A stretch of 64,000 nt of DNA from Gymnogyps californianus (Eukaryota > Chordata > Aves > Accipitriformes > Cathartidae), in NCBI RefSeq assembly GCF_018139145.2, contig NC_059471.1, forward strand, positions 47,375,486 to 47,439,485, read 5' to 3'. Below the pieces are notes generated by a model. It worked only from the letters and a program-made list of their open reading frames with translations. It made no database searches and had not been told where the DNA came from. The position numbers and the translations under genes were made by a program. The stretch's first letter is position 1, and every line of letters begins with the position of its first letter. This document shows positions 24,201 to 39,200 of this stretch, in pieces.

Positions 24201-27200
24201 ATAGCCATGAAGTTATAGTCTGATGATAGTAATAACAGAATGCAGCACAGTTACATGAAAATAAATTAAAGTTTGGCCTGACGCTCTAGATAAATTATTT
24301 TTCCAGAAGCATTTGAACCATTTCATACTTGGTAACAAGTTGACACATTCTTCAGTAGAAGTTAAGGTATTCAGTATACATGTGGTAAAGAGCACTTTTC
24401 ATATCCTCACACATGGACAAAGTCTTTTTAGTGTTAGGGTCTTGTTCTCTAGTTGTATCACTTAAACAATGAGTTTGTATCTCACTGCATTTGTTTCAAG
24501 TACTTCCTTTCCATAGAAAACGGAAAGCCCAGAGAAACTAGTGGTTACTCATGAAGTGAATAGGAAGACATTTCAGGTGGGATTTGGATCCTTCAACACA
24601 GATACCTAGTGACATTTTAGATGGCCTAAGGTCTTTTACATGACTGCTGGCCTCCAGCTATCACTCTGGAAGGATACAGGTGTCCTATAGGTCCTGTATC
24701 ACAGCTGCCAGCCCCAGGCAGGTGTACTGGTTATGTTATAGTGTCTGAGGTGACACCGGATGTCTAGATGAGCACTTGAACCCCGCATTTCAGGACCTTT
24801 CCTCAGTCAGAGACCACCTTCTTGTCCCAGCATGATTCTAACTTGACACCAATCAGAAAGTTGCAGTCAGCTCTCACCTACAGTGAGCAAGAGTAACTAA
24901 CATTATAGCTATAATGTCTGAGTAACCCTCTCTCACGTTATTCCACAACTCCCTCAGTTATGTTTGAGTACTCCTGAAGAAGTCCATTTAGAAACTGTTT
25001 GGGAAGTTTAATAGTCTCCCACCTACAAGAGAACAAATTTCTTCAGTTGTTTCTTCTCTTATCTGAGTTCTGCAAATTCAGCTTTAGGGTTTTATTTTCA
25101 CACATCAGTGACCACTGACTGTAGCATATCTGTCTAGTTGAGACCTTAACTCATATCAACTCAGTTTAAAAGTCACACAACTGCATACAAACATTTCTCT
25201 TTGTGGATATGAAGCAGCTGCAGCAGCTTTCCTATATAACCATTTACAGAAGACTGGGGCTGCAAGGATGCCACGGAAGATGCCTCTCCAGTTCTAATCA
25301 CCTGATGGCCCAGACTGGGGACTGCCCTGCAGCTCAGATACACGAGCATGATCCATCCTCCAAAGGAAACAAAGGGTGAGAAGTGGGAAATGACAATGTA
25401 CAGTCAGGGCTTGTCACAGTTCGAGATCAGGGCAATGCCAGAATGCACAACCAAACCCAGTCCCATTATTTAGATACACATTTTTCACTTGGGTTCTGCA
25501 GTTAGATGGGACAAGGTAGGAAATCCAAGAACAAAACAGCTGAAAGCCCTAGTAGTTTCTACAGCCCTCCTGTGATATCATGTACCAGATGCAGCTGGAT
25601 GAGAATGAGTTCTGCAACCATCCTCTACATCAACTATGAAAGGTGATCTGCAGCAACATCTTGACAATATCCCAGGTTACATACAATTGCCTTAAAAGTG
25701 TGTCATATTTCCACAGGCATGTTTAAGAAGAAAAAACAAACAGTTACTGTCAGATGAAGGCCTTTTCCTAGCAAGCAAAAAAAGTCAAGAGATATACTTC
25801 AAGCATGTTGCTCTATTTAAGATCTGAAGCCAGAAAAAAATGAATCAGTAGTGGAACTTGGTTCCACTGAAGAAGTAGTCCTCGCTATAGCCTGCTGCTG
25901 CTTTCCGTTCTGCAGACCAGGCTGGCTGACAAAAGAAAGCATACAACGGCTCCTTCTTGAAGGAAGTAATAGAAACACTTGCTATAGCTGATTTTCTAAG
26001 CTTGTAAAGGAACAAATTATTTTCAGTTAAAGCAAATACTGGGCAGTAAATCCCCTCCATTACACAGTTCACAGAGTACAAACCAATCTGAAGACACATG
26101 GCCTTCCTCATGAAATCTCTCCTGAGCATCAGGGAAATCCAATTCCTTCACATCACATGAGTAAGGCTAAGCTTTACTGTTTGTTGGATGACTGTAGAGC
26201 AGCAGGATTTGAACAGAAGAACAGCCAAGGGACATTCTTTGAAAAGAGCTTCTCCTTTCACTTAGGGAATTGGGTGAATTCAGACAAATGTGCAAAGCCT
26301 CTCCAAGCATTTTAACATCTTTCAGTGAAGCAGCACTGGTCTTCCACATAGGAAAGCCAGATTATACCCGAGGTCGGTGAATAGCATAAACCAGAAATGA
26401 TTACGTCAGAATTACTACAAAAAAAACCACCGGAAAACTCATAAAACCAAGCAGTGAGATCTGAATGTCCTTACCCATCTGCTTAAGGTTTAGATCCTCA
26501 TGCCTGGAGTGGGTGCTTCCTCAGGATTTAGTGCTATGACTCAAGAACTCAAAGTTGTTTTGAAGGCTACTAAATAGCATTTTCTCCTATTTACTTTTAA
26601 CGCCACACTGCAGCTGGTCTTTAAAGATGGCCACTCCTCTGGGACAGCAAGCTTGCAGGGAGCTGAGAAGGAAGCTCAGTTTTCTATCAAGGAAGATAGC
26701 AGCGTTCTTACCCTCTGCACCCCGGACACAGGTTACTAGAAGCCTATTTGTAGGCTCAGTGAAATGCAAACTGAATTAAACAGTCCAGCATGAGCAGAAA
26801 TATTTGAGTTAGATAAAAATTGAATGTTGTACAGAATGACCTAAAAAGTCAACAGCTTTAGATTTCAGTGTGCAGGTACCTGAAGTCACAAATCTAGACA
26901 AGATAAACAGTAGAACTGGAGAAAGGGAAAAAAAAACCCCAAAACAACAACAATAAAACAACTCACAAAACAAGAGAAAAGAGATAATGCAACAATTTTC
27001 TGCATGTTACAGATAGTTTTTCAGATTGGGATTTTAACTGGCAGAAGAAATTAAATATTTAGGGAAAAGACTCCTAGGAAGCCTAGAAGTCTGGTTCAAG
27101 CTAATTTGAATCTAACCATTCATAAAATACACTATACCCTGGAGTAGATGGACTTGCTAGTTATTTTCCTTCAGGTAAAAAGCAAACATCCCTTTGCCAA

Positions 27201-30200
27201 AAATGCTTTTAGATCCATTGTGCCTTGCCAATAGATGTAACAGTTTTCTATTTTAAGTAGAGCTGGAACTAATAGGGCTTTATCATCCTGCAAAACTTAA
27301 GTTTTAGAAGTTTTCCTGTTCTGTATCAGGAAAATGGAAGTCACTGCAAACCCCTCAAGAGAAAGGGCAAACAAAGAGCAAGCAACAACGACCAAACAAT
27401 CAGTCTGATTTGCCTGAGAAATGGGAAACCAACGCAGGTCTTTGGTAAGAATCAGAGCAAGCAACTTACCTCTACTTGCTTTTCAGACCTATGTCCCATC
27501 TATATGATGGTATGGTATTCTGGTGAAGGTCTACTCTGAAAAATGTTTCAGAGGGGGGGGGGGGAAAAAAAATCTAATCAATCAGCATCATCAATTAAAA
27601 AATTGTGTAAAAATCCCTGACATGGCTGCAATGTCAATTTTATTGACATACATGACATTTTTCAGCAGGTTGTAATGGATACGAACAAAGAAAAGACAAC
27701 TCAAGACTATGATAAAAGGAAAGTTTTTTATTGACCACTGAAGAAGGCTAATTATATTTTTCCTGTGATGTCAGAGGTAGAGTCTGTGTTACAAAGGGAT
27801 CATTCACCTGCCATCAGTGTTTCCTTTGCTATAAAGCAAAGCCTACTAAAATAATTTAGGTTGTGATATTTAGCCCCAGTGTCATTATGCACAAAATGAA
27901 CTACATTTGGGATAAGGGGACTGAATACTGACAAACTCTTTAAAAAATAATTTGATACAAGTTTTAGTTAGTTACCTAGCCAGTTGTTTAAGCATGAATC
28001 CATACCTGACAATCTGAAGCTAAGAAATATATGACAAATGAAACAATGGTGGTGACACTAAATTACGAAGATCCAATCCAGTAGCTATTTTAAATTGCAC
28101 TAGAGAGCCATTCATAAAGTTTTTCCAAAAATTACCTTCTGAACAATTCTGAATAAAGTACACTGAAACAACTGTACTGGCAAATCAGTGTACCTGCACA
28201 GAAAAGTTTAATTATAGTGACATTGTCGGGCTCTGATGCTTATGCCTTCAATTCTGATTTCATAAGCAAGGTAAGAAAACAGTTATTGCAACCCCTGTTC
28301 AGTGTGAAGCCTAGTTGAAAGACCTTTCAGATATTATTAAAGTTTGCCATCAGAACTGGAAGAACATTTAAAAAATGTCTTGATGTTAGGTCTGGTCTAA
28401 ATATTGACCAGACTAATGACTACAAGGGTGAAAGTTAATCTATAAAATCTGCTACCAACACTAAAACAGGAGAGACTTCCTACCACCTGAAGGACATGAC
28501 TGGAATTGAAAAGAATTGTTTTAAGTTTGACATGTGCATCAAAACATCCACCTGAAGAAAGCCAATAAATGGGTAAAGTCCCACACTTTGGAAGGGGACA
28601 TTAGCAGCACAAATGCAAAATGAGGTAGGAAGGTAACTTTCTAAGTAGCTATTTAGCAGAACTGGTACTGGCCATTCACGCTAGAAGTGCCAGGTAAAAC
28701 GATGCAACAAAAAGGGTACTGCAAGATATCAATATAAGATGTTGAAGCAAGACACAAGACAGTTTTTCTGCTCTACTTCATGCTACTGAGGCTTCATTTG
28801 GAATCTAGTACCCAGTTCTAAGCATTATTGCTTCAAAAAAACCATAGACACTGGAGAGCCCTGAGAGTACAGCAAAACCAAGTAAATCAGAAGTTTACTT
28901 CTCTTAAGTCACACTTATCTAGAAGAACTGGACAAATTCAGTCTAGAAGACATGACTAGGACTGAATGGGTATAGGTAGGGTGAATCAAAATTGCTAAAT
29001 TTAAGGTGTGGAAAGGTTTCTTCCAGGACAAATCTTTCTTTGCATACATTTAAATTCTTGTAGTACACCACTGCGCTCAAAGTAAAACCAAAGCTGAAGA
29101 TAGCAAAAGAAGGGTACAGACATGAAATTGTCTACACTCCTGAAGTGTCTGAACTATTCCTGGCCCAGTTTAAGCCTGAGTCAACTCATGTGCTCAATTC
29201 CCATGCACAGTTCTAGAATTAGCATGGGCCAAAGATCAGTCCCAACAGGCAGGTAGGACGTGACTATTTGTTCTGGAGACTAAAAAAAAGTTTAATAGTA
29301 GAGACACGGACAGGCCAACCTAGCTGGCATCTGGGTTGCAAAACAGACCTTGACACTGTCCAATTTCTAGTAACATTTGGCTATATCTGTGCTTCTAAAG
29401 AAGAAAGTGACTGGCTATTGTTTTAGGCCACATTGGCAAAAGATAGGAAAATAATCAGCTTGCAACAAAGACTAGTTCTTCACACCCTCCCCCTCTGATA
29501 TCTAATTTTTCCGACCAACAGGATGGTAAAGCGTGCACAAGCTAGAAGAAATGAAAATTCTCTCCACTGGGGAGTTTACCTGACATCAGTAAAGTAAAAA
29601 TCAAGTTAGATGATCTGGTCTCTTCTAGCTCTTCTTTTATAGGATTTATTTAGTTACATCTATTTACTTTTCAAGTTTGCCATCCTTGCCAACTCACTCT
29701 GAAATCTTATGGGAAAAGATATTCCATGCCATTAAAGCCCTGTCCATTGCCAAGACCTTAAACAGGGCTCTGTCTCCCTTATTAGGGGACTTCAGGGCAG
29801 AATGTACTTTTATGCATTTAACAGCATAGCACAAGGACCATGCATCTTCTTTCCTGTCGTCTTGAATGACAAGCAGTCTGGCAAGCAAGCTCCCTATAAG
29901 GACGAATTTCATCTTCCAGCAAGTGAGTTGTGAACTAGAACAAATTCCAGAGAGCTCTCTTCTCACATTACACAGGTGGCCCCCCAACCCCCTTCCTCAA
30001 AAGCACTGTATGAACCTTTGGCCAATGCTGCTCTTAGCTTTCTAAGTTCTAAACCAATGAGAGAAAAAAGGCAGAAAACCAATGAAAGAAAGGAATACAA
30101 CTTTAAAAATACAAACATGTTGCTTCACAAAGTACTTCCAAGGAGAGGTACCTTAGCACACAGCTGTAATCAGTATGGCAAAGTTTCTGCTTTTTGAGGT

Positions 30201-33200
30201 CATCGTTGTTGATGTTTTAACTGTTTAAGACAGAGTATTAAACACAGGTGTCAGTTCTGGGAGTGATGTTCTCATGCTGCAGAAGCTTGACTCTATATAT
30301 CTTGCCCAGACACAAAGCTATCAGGGACTTGCCTTGAATAGGGACCCTAAGTCCACAGAATAAACCCTGAAGGCAGCAAAAGGAAGAACAAAACAAAACC
30401 AAATACAAACAACCAGAACATCTGCACTCAGTAACAGACCTTCTGCTTTGACTGTATACCAGATTTAGAAATTTCCCAATCACAAAAATAAGTTAACTGT
30501 AGAATTCAACTAATAAATCCAGTCCTTCAATATTGGCCAGATAATGCAAGGAACAGCACTTGTAGTCATGTCATATTCCTTCACTGTAGACTTGCTGCTA
30601 TTCTGTAAGTTGCATTTGTCACCCACTTGCTGCTACTCTGTAAGCTGCATCTGTCACCCCAGTCTATGAGGATAAAAACTCCGAAGTCTACCTGAAGACA
30701 CATATGCAACACCACGTATACCACCACAGTTTTAGGTTAAAGTCCTACAACAGTTAAACAGTCTATAAATAAAATATGGTAGCTTTTAAAATATTCACAT
30801 ACTTTTGGGGTGATCTACTATCAACTTCAGCTTTTAGTCGCAAATTCTCTCTTAAAAGGCTACTGTTTTCCATGCTCAGTTTCTTATTTGCCTAAGGAAA
30901 AGAAAAGGAAAAAAATAAGTATACAGTAAACCAGAAATGACTTCCAATATTTATAGGACAAGCTGTTTCTCCTTTTTAAAGAGACAGAACTAGAAATGTG
31001 AAGACAGGAAACAGCCTTCAGACAGGGACACCACTTAAAAATCACCATGGGAAATGGCTTGCAAAACTGAATAGCGAACAGACATTTTTTATTTATATTC
31101 CCAAAATACATCGCAAGTGTCCTACCTAGGGAAATAAACACAGCTATGTTAGTTAGCACAGAAAGTCATTAAGGAGATGTACTAATGGCAATTCCATGTT
31201 TTTTTTTTCCACATGACTAAATACATTAAGTACATTAACATTACAATGTGCAGGTATCAGCAAAACTAATGTTGAACAGCTTCCCCCATTCCAAATTAGA
31301 GTAAGATTACTTTGGGTTTTTTTGGCTTGTTTTTAAAGCATAGTTATCCTGTGGATATAAATCTATTATGACAAGCTATTTGCAGTCTTTCTTCACTTTC
31401 TTCCAGGATGTTGCGATTAAGAGTTCTGATTCACAACCCTTCTTACTCCTTGAACTGAGGTCAATTCCTTCTTCTCAGTTCAGCAGACACCCTTGTTAAC
31501 AAGATACTGCATATAAAGAGAAGTTTTCCTGCCACCGTGTTTCAGAACAATGAATGCCACTATCCTAACAAGTAGAAAATACTCTTTGCACTTCATAGTC
31601 TCCTCAATCTCTGTATGCTGAAAACAGCACCACCAGTCCAGGACTCGTAATTCATAGCCTCAATTAGATGATGCTTCCACCGCATAATAAAAGTATGATC
31701 TAGAGTTAGATCTGAAGAAGGAGCTATGCAGCTGGGCTCAGGAGTGAACTGTACTTTTTCAGAAGCATCAAAAAGTGCAAGAAGAGAGGCAGAAAACTCT
31801 AAATGCTTATATAAACATACCCAGCAACCTCTCCAGGTGAGGCTAAGACAGTGGGGGGTTGGGGGAATAGAGCAGAAAAAAAATAAACACCTCCCCCCCA
31901 CCTCTTCCTAGGGGCAGAAAGAGTAAGTAGAGACTTCTAGTAAAGAAGGAATGGGAAGGGTGAGCCAAGGGCTTGGGTGCCTGAGTGTCAACTATTTGGT
32001 ATTTAAAAAATAAAAGCACAAAGAACTATTCTGAAAGCAATGAGTAAGAATCCAGGACACCTCACTTCCAAAGGAGCATCAAACCATCTGACAACATGGC
32101 CAAGACCTTTCTCTCTTTCCAGAGACACAGTTCCCCCAGCCACACAATCAAATAGGAAACTGCATGACTTGCGTAGAGTTGGTGGGTAGGGCATTCACCT
32201 GGCACATGGCAAGGCACGACTGAACCTCTTTGGTGTCGTTCTTCCAGCGAGTGCTCTACCCTCCAAGCCAGTAATCTGCAAGGGATCCCCACTTGCAGCA
32301 CAACGTCTAGACTAATGAGTTCATGTAACTGCATTATTAATGAGTGTACTTTGTCTAGTATTTCTGCTACTGGGTTTGTATCACCACTTCCATACTCGTT
32401 ATGGCTCCACTCAAAGTAATCATGCCTACTTTGGGAGTCTCTGCTCTAGGACATTAAATGACAAAGGTGGCTGCTATTTTCTGACTCAGTCTGGTTTTAA
32501 AAAGAAAGTGATAGCAACCACTTTTTCTGAGGGACTCTGTCTCACTGGGAAGCGATGGGTGGTTGAAGCTCCTGGGTCAGGTACTGTAGGGGATAAGAAG
32601 GTTTCTGGTTCCAGATTGAGTGTATGTGGGAAAGAGGTCTTGCTGTTCAGACTGGGGTTGGTCAGTGCACACTCAGAAGTGAAACAAGGTCTAAAAGAAG
32701 AGCCAAGTGACTTTTAGGTACTTCTGGGACTGAGCAGCTGTTGAACAGGGAACAGATGGGAAGAAAGTGTTGGACTCTATGATCTTTAAGGTCTTTTTCA
32801 ACCTAAATGATTCTATGATCACAGTTTAAGACTTGGTCCCTAAAGCCCATCTAAACCTCTATTCGTATCTAACCCTTAACCAAATTCAGATACTCCATAA
32901 ACTTAAAATCCTTTTCTTGCTAAGGCTCAAGTTATATGGAAAAAAAACCCAAATACACCCCTCTCAGTCTCTGCTATATTCTTCTTTTTACTTACTTAGG
33001 GAAAAAGTTAAAGACCTTAGTCACCACAAAAAAAAAGAGGCAGTACAGTTTAACTTTACAGAAAAAAAAAAAAACCCCAAACCAAAAAAATTAGGCAGAC
33101 AAGAACTTCTTGCTGCGAATCCCCTTTTGCTGACTACAAGTGACTCTGAAGCTCCTGAGATCCTCTTAGGAGGGCACAGGATGTGTCCCAGCCTGCAAAG

Positions 33201-36200
33201 TTGGAAGTCTGAGTCTAGCTAAGCTATTGAAAAAGCTAATTTTGGAAACTCAGTTTATTCCTTCTAGTGTTTATCACACAGTCCAATCAGGGCCAGAATT
33301 TGCTTTAGACTACACAGAGGCAAGCGTCCCATTAACAACAGAATGGTAGAACAGTATAATGTGGGCCTCTGAGTCTGTAGCACAGGAAAAGTGTAAACAC
33401 TATTAATGCTTACAAAGGAAAAAAAGAGTCCTAAACATATAACGCTTTGGTTTTGCAGGAAGCAACCCAGGATTGTTAACAAAAGAAATAAAGGCAACAT
33501 TTGGAATAAACGCAAGTTCAGTTCTTTCCACCTTGCCTTTCAAATTAATCTTGAAATTTCATTCTTCTTCAATGTTTGAGGTGATTCTTCTTGTGCCCGC
33601 AGGTAGATTTTGCAAGATATTTTTATTTAGATGTGTTTTCACATGACTATCTCCTGCATCCCTCCTTCTGCAGTATCAGGTTTTCTTTTATATTACATTC
33701 AAGATGTATAAAAAAGCCGCAGGTTTCCAGTAAAGGATCTTCTGGTCATAAAATGCTGAAGCTTGTCTATTTTCGGTCAAAGGGTCAAGTTACTTTGTCT
33801 CAGCAAATTGCACCAAAAATATCGGCTAGCAGGGAGGGCAATAGTGCAAAATCTGCCTCAGCCAACTGTACTGTGTTTGGCTACTGAATGTTGTAAAATA
33901 GATATATTATATAGATTATTGCAAGTCTGAAAAATCTGGTCATCAATACTGGTGACAAGTGCTACTATAATCCAATTACCCAGTCATAGAGTGACAGAGG
34001 AGTTGAAGAAGAGTCACATACAAGACTCACTAGAACAAGCAATAACATTTGACACTTGCAAAGGCTATATGGAAATACTGTGATACACCAACAGCCACTG
34101 GAATTCAATTTTTTCCTCTTTCTTCTGGATCTATGAAGCACCCAGAGGTCATGCTAGCTCTCACTCCTGTTTAACTAACACGAAACAGTTACACCACAAG
34201 ATAGCTGAAGAAATGTATTTATTACCTCCTTTAGCTTTTCCACATTATCCATCACTTTTTCGTATATATCATTGGCAGCTTTCAGCTTTTTGCTCCATTC
34301 CTCTGGGGTTTCTGGGCCACTGGTACTTGCTTCATTTGCTGACTGGCTAGCTTCCTCATTTTGGCAAGACAAAGCTGATGCCGTAGGATCCAGAAGAGAT
34401 TTCAGCTGTGTCTGTAAACTGAGATTTTTACCTCTCAGATCTTCCACTTCTTTTTGCAGGGATTCTATTTCATCCTAAAGGTGTCAGAAATTCACAGGAA
34501 TTAAAATAATGTGTGAGATTAATTAAATAATACTGGTAAGTTCCCACAGCGCTTTAGAAACACTGGTTCTGGCAAGCCCAGATGCATGTCTTCACTTACA
34601 CATATATCTAAGTATGCTTATGTATTGTGCTCTAGGCAGGATTTTAATCAACCTGCACACTCAAGCATAGTGAAGGTTTTAGTGAAGGGAATCCCTTGAC
34701 TACATAAAGGGCCCTGAACAAACTGGTGGGCAGACCAAAAGCTTCAAAGCTTTCAGCAACATGAATCTATTATTAGGGCACTCTGTGGAAGGATTTCCTG
34801 TACCAAGAGTGTTCTTAAGGTCGTCCTCTGCTGACTCATTTGCTGTTATTTGAGAATGTTTCTCTCTTATCATTCTGAAACATCACATCTTCAGATGCTG
34901 AAAGTCTCAAGATTCAAAATGGACAGAACACTGCATGGAAGAGGCTGCTCCAGCTACACGAAAGTAACATCATCTTAGGAAAGACTCTCAAAATGCAAAG
35001 AACAAAGCTCTTAGCTGTATTGGTCTGAAGCCACAGAGAAGCAAAAACATTCAAAAGCCTGCTGTTAAAGGGATAAAACAAATAATTTATCCTGAAAACA
35101 TGTCTTCTACACCGTTCACCAACTTAAATACTTGAGTTGCTCAAGGTCAGATTACTAAAGGAGGCCATATACGGCATTTACATAAATCCAAGGCATATTT
35201 GCATGAATAATCAAGCTCCCCCCTCCACCCAGCATGAGAACAACCATTTTAAATTTAGTTTTTTGAAAAGATTTATGCTATTCTATGCCTATCTGTGTGA
35301 TTTTGGAGTTGATTCAATAGAAAGGCAGGAAACCTCCCTTTCCTGACTCCTCCTTTCATAGAGGATGAAAGAAGCTGAGCTATGGGCAAGCTTGTCATAA
35401 AAGACAGCCCTAACTTTCCCAGTGTAAGGATATATACAGTGTACATTTCCTTTCTCTCATTCTCGTCCCTGAGACAGGTTTCCTTGCAAAATTTGTGATG
35501 TCTTCACACTTCTGCTACTAAGGAAACAACAGCTGAGAAAACAAACTAAGCATATTCCTTATTAACACTTTTTCACCTTGTTCCTAAGAGACTATTTTTC
35601 CAGCAGGAGGGTGGAGATAAACTTCCAAGCATTCACTCACTTTCAGCAAACAATAAAGCAACAGTGATAAAAATTAACCTATGCCAGAAGGTTACAGTGG
35701 GCAATACACTTTAAGAAGGAATTTTGTCTCCCTGAGCAACAGGGAATTACTTCAGAAAATGTTTGCATTTGTATTGAAGACAAAACAAAAAGCCCCCAAC
35801 ACCCAATACACATAAAGAAAACCCTCCCATACCACCTGGGGGTGGAATTCCCACAAAAGTACAGAATTGGCTGTACTTGGCTACCTGTAGCATAGAAAGA
35901 GTATCACCATGACTTCAGCAGGACCACTTCAAGCACCCGCAAATGCTCTCTTGTAACCTTAGCCAGAAGGTGGGATTTTAATGCAGCTAAGTTTCATGTA
36001 GAACCAGTATAAACCTTTACTCAAATTAAAAACAACAGGACTCAAAGCAAAAAGACCAGTTGTATGCAGTAATTTAACAGTTGCAGTGCATCTGGAAAGT
36101 CACAACACTCCCCATGTCCTTACCTCATATTCTTTGTGGAGCAATTCAAGCCTTGTTTTACGTAGATGTTTTCTGACTGTTGGACTAAATATAGGATCAC

Positions 36201-39200
36201 TTTCACTCGTTCCTCCTAAAGCAGCACAGGATGAAAGAAACACTAATATTGCTTCTTTTTCAGTCAATTCAATAGTAGTAATCCCCCTTATAGCACTTTT
36301 CATATTATCAACTGCAAATACAGCTCATATTGGACCAATCTATGACCATGGGAGATTTAAAGTCCTTTCATTTTCAGAACTGGTTAAACAGGAGTATCTG
36401 TTAGTGATGTTTAGAAGTCAAAATCCTGCCTCACAGCAGGAAGACAACTTCTGAATTTTTCAACTTTGTATTTTCCTTGACAGAATCCTATCTTATTTAA
36501 GATCATACTATTAAAACAGAGCTAAGGGGGTGGGGGGGGGAAATCAAGCATACATTCAATTAGTACAAGATAGTGTAAATTTCTAAAGTGAGATTGTTCA
36601 GATATATTTTTTCTCTCAGAACTGAATAGCAGAGCTGACATTTTATGTGAAATAAAGATCGCAGTATTTTCTAGCTCTGGGGGAGTTCAGATCCACATTC
36701 AGGTGTTGTAGCTTTGCCTTATCTCTGTGCTAAGAGACATTTTCTTAAAAATAAAGCAAAAGGGAGGAAATGGTGAACAAAACAAACTAAACCAACCAAC
36801 CAAACAAAAAGACCACATACTCATTCAAGATTCTGGATTTAAGTATACTATTTCTCAGCTAAATGCTATTCTCCTAGGTCAACAGGTTGCAATGCATAGG
36901 TAGAGTACTTCAAGTGATATGCATTTTTTTCAGTTAAAGGCACAGTCCAACCAAGATTCAAAAAACAACTATTAGAGCCACAGGGTACTTGCTGCCTTTG
37001 AATAATCTAGCCACTAATATACACATCATCTTTGGAATTTTTGCCTTGTAGCTACTATGTATGCTTCCTGAAAGATTTAAAGTCAGATCTTCCTTAGACG
37101 CTGGTAAAAAACACACAGAGGAAAAAATATCCAGACATCTTTGGACTCAAAAGAATCTCCTCCAGCAGTAAATACCAGAAAGTTATTTCAAAGCCTAAAG
37201 TTGTCCTTACCTATAATTTCCTTGCAAGGATTTTCAGGCGTGATGGGAATCCTGCAAGCTGGACACTGATTATTGTTCTTCAGCCACACTTCAATACAAA
37301 TGGAACAGAAGACATGGTTGTTGACACAGATGACTGGGTGACGGACCTTTTAGTATCAAGGGTAAAAAAAAAAAAAAAGAAAATAAAGCAAACAGAAAGA
37401 CACTATGAATACTTTAAAACTCTTTCAGGTAACTGAATATGAAAATACACTACTCCATCTCCCAGTGCAAGTCTGGTCTTGCAGGAAAGAGACGCTGTTG
37501 TTTCACAGGGCTAGCTAGGAGTAACCTCCTGACTCACAACACCAAACTTCCCTATTATTGAAGGCACCAAAGCTATAACCATTTTTGCAAAACTAAGGTC
37601 CTTGATTCCAAGAGCTCGTTAATACACAGTGTGGCAAGCATGTTTCCTTCACCCCACAACCTCCAAGAACTGCAGCCAACCACTCCAGTGAAACGCATTC
37701 GCCCTCCTAGGTAGAAGGAGACCAAAAGACACACATTAACCGATTTCCGAAAGTGAGGGAATGAGGGATTACTCCTGGCAACAACCAACACTTTGCCTTG
37801 GAAGAGGTGTCACTGAAACGGATAGTGTTACAGATTAACTCTAGCCTGCACATAATCAGCTTCGTGGAAATCAGCTTTAAAAAGGCTTAGGGCCAAAACC
37901 ACAGAGCAGAAACATGAACCAGCAATCACTAATTCAAGCCTCCTGCTAGATATGCATTGCTACTAAATAAGTCATTACCCAAGAATGGGGCAGCTAACTG
38001 AAGGATTAAATATTCCAATCAGACACAGATCCTTTCAAGAAGCTTTCCCTCCCCTTCCAAAACAGCAGGGTAAACAAAATTTCAGAAAATATTAATGACA
38101 ATGCATTATTCTCTCGTCATTTAACTATAAACCCTGTTTGAAAGTAAGTGTGCATAGAGAGACCAAATATGATACGGAAGAAAAAGACTGTCCCCTATAG
38201 CTATGCCTTATTGCAGCTTCTGTTACAGCTTACTGTAATACAGTCTCAAATCTCTGAAGACTTAACATTAGTATCTGTGTTAGGGGTCTCAGAAATAATT
38301 ATTTGTTTTTCCTCCACCCCTGTCTTTGCCCAAGAAATGTGTTTTGAGACACAGAAGTATCAGCATCTATTACTTTAGATCCCACCGTGTTGCACTTAAA
38401 ACCCATGTTCAAGAGAATCCTTTCAACTCTAAAAGAAGTTCTCATCATCTCCAAGACTTTCCTCTTTCATTCTATTAGTAAAGTAGTCAAACTAAAAAGG
38501 AAAAATGAAACGTTGGCAGAGAGAAGCAAGCAACTGGAAAGGACAGCCAATAACCACTTGGGAAAACAGATCAGATGTGTCCTGTAGTAATCATACCCAT
38601 ACAATCAGTGTTGCACAAGCTAAAAATCAAGCGTTTTACCACTGAAATACACATGGATCTGAATTAAGGCCCAGATGTGTCAGCTTCTTCTCCAATTTAC
38701 TATCTATGCCTCTGTCACATTACAGGATTTACAATATTTTTAAAATCTCCAATATGACAGTCCTGGGAGCCAAAGGATTTATCTATACACAAACAGAAAC
38801 TCAAGTTACTGAAGGTGTGAATAGAGAGAGACTAAGTGATTTCTCCAAGTGTCTGCACACTTTCACCTCTAATTAAGGAGGCTTTTTTGTGATTAATGCA
38901 AGCATTAGCACACCAATACTTTGGAAACGTTTAAATATTACAATTTCAATTATTAAAAAAAAAAATCTTGTTATTTACTGCTTTTCTTTACCAGAAAAAG
39001 AGCTTTCTCCAGCTTTCCCACCAGCAGCTAGAAGAAAAAAACCCCAACTTTTTCTCTTGCTGTACTTCTTTCTTACTCAGAAGCAGCCTGAGAATAGTTA
39101 TATGGATGGTGATGATAGGATACAGAGCAGAGTAACAAAAAATAATCCAAACAGGAAAAGACATTTCAGGAGTGCAGGTCTCCCCCCTGGGGAGCAAGAG

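Larger units (their letters stand above)
30892..34225 (-). other. OBI1 intron 4 (3.3 kb)
   Basis: Non-coding. It holds a tRNA-like palindromic repeat at 32185-32260 and a CR1 3' end at 32755-32823, with ordinary sequence elsewhere. Confidence 0.8.
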
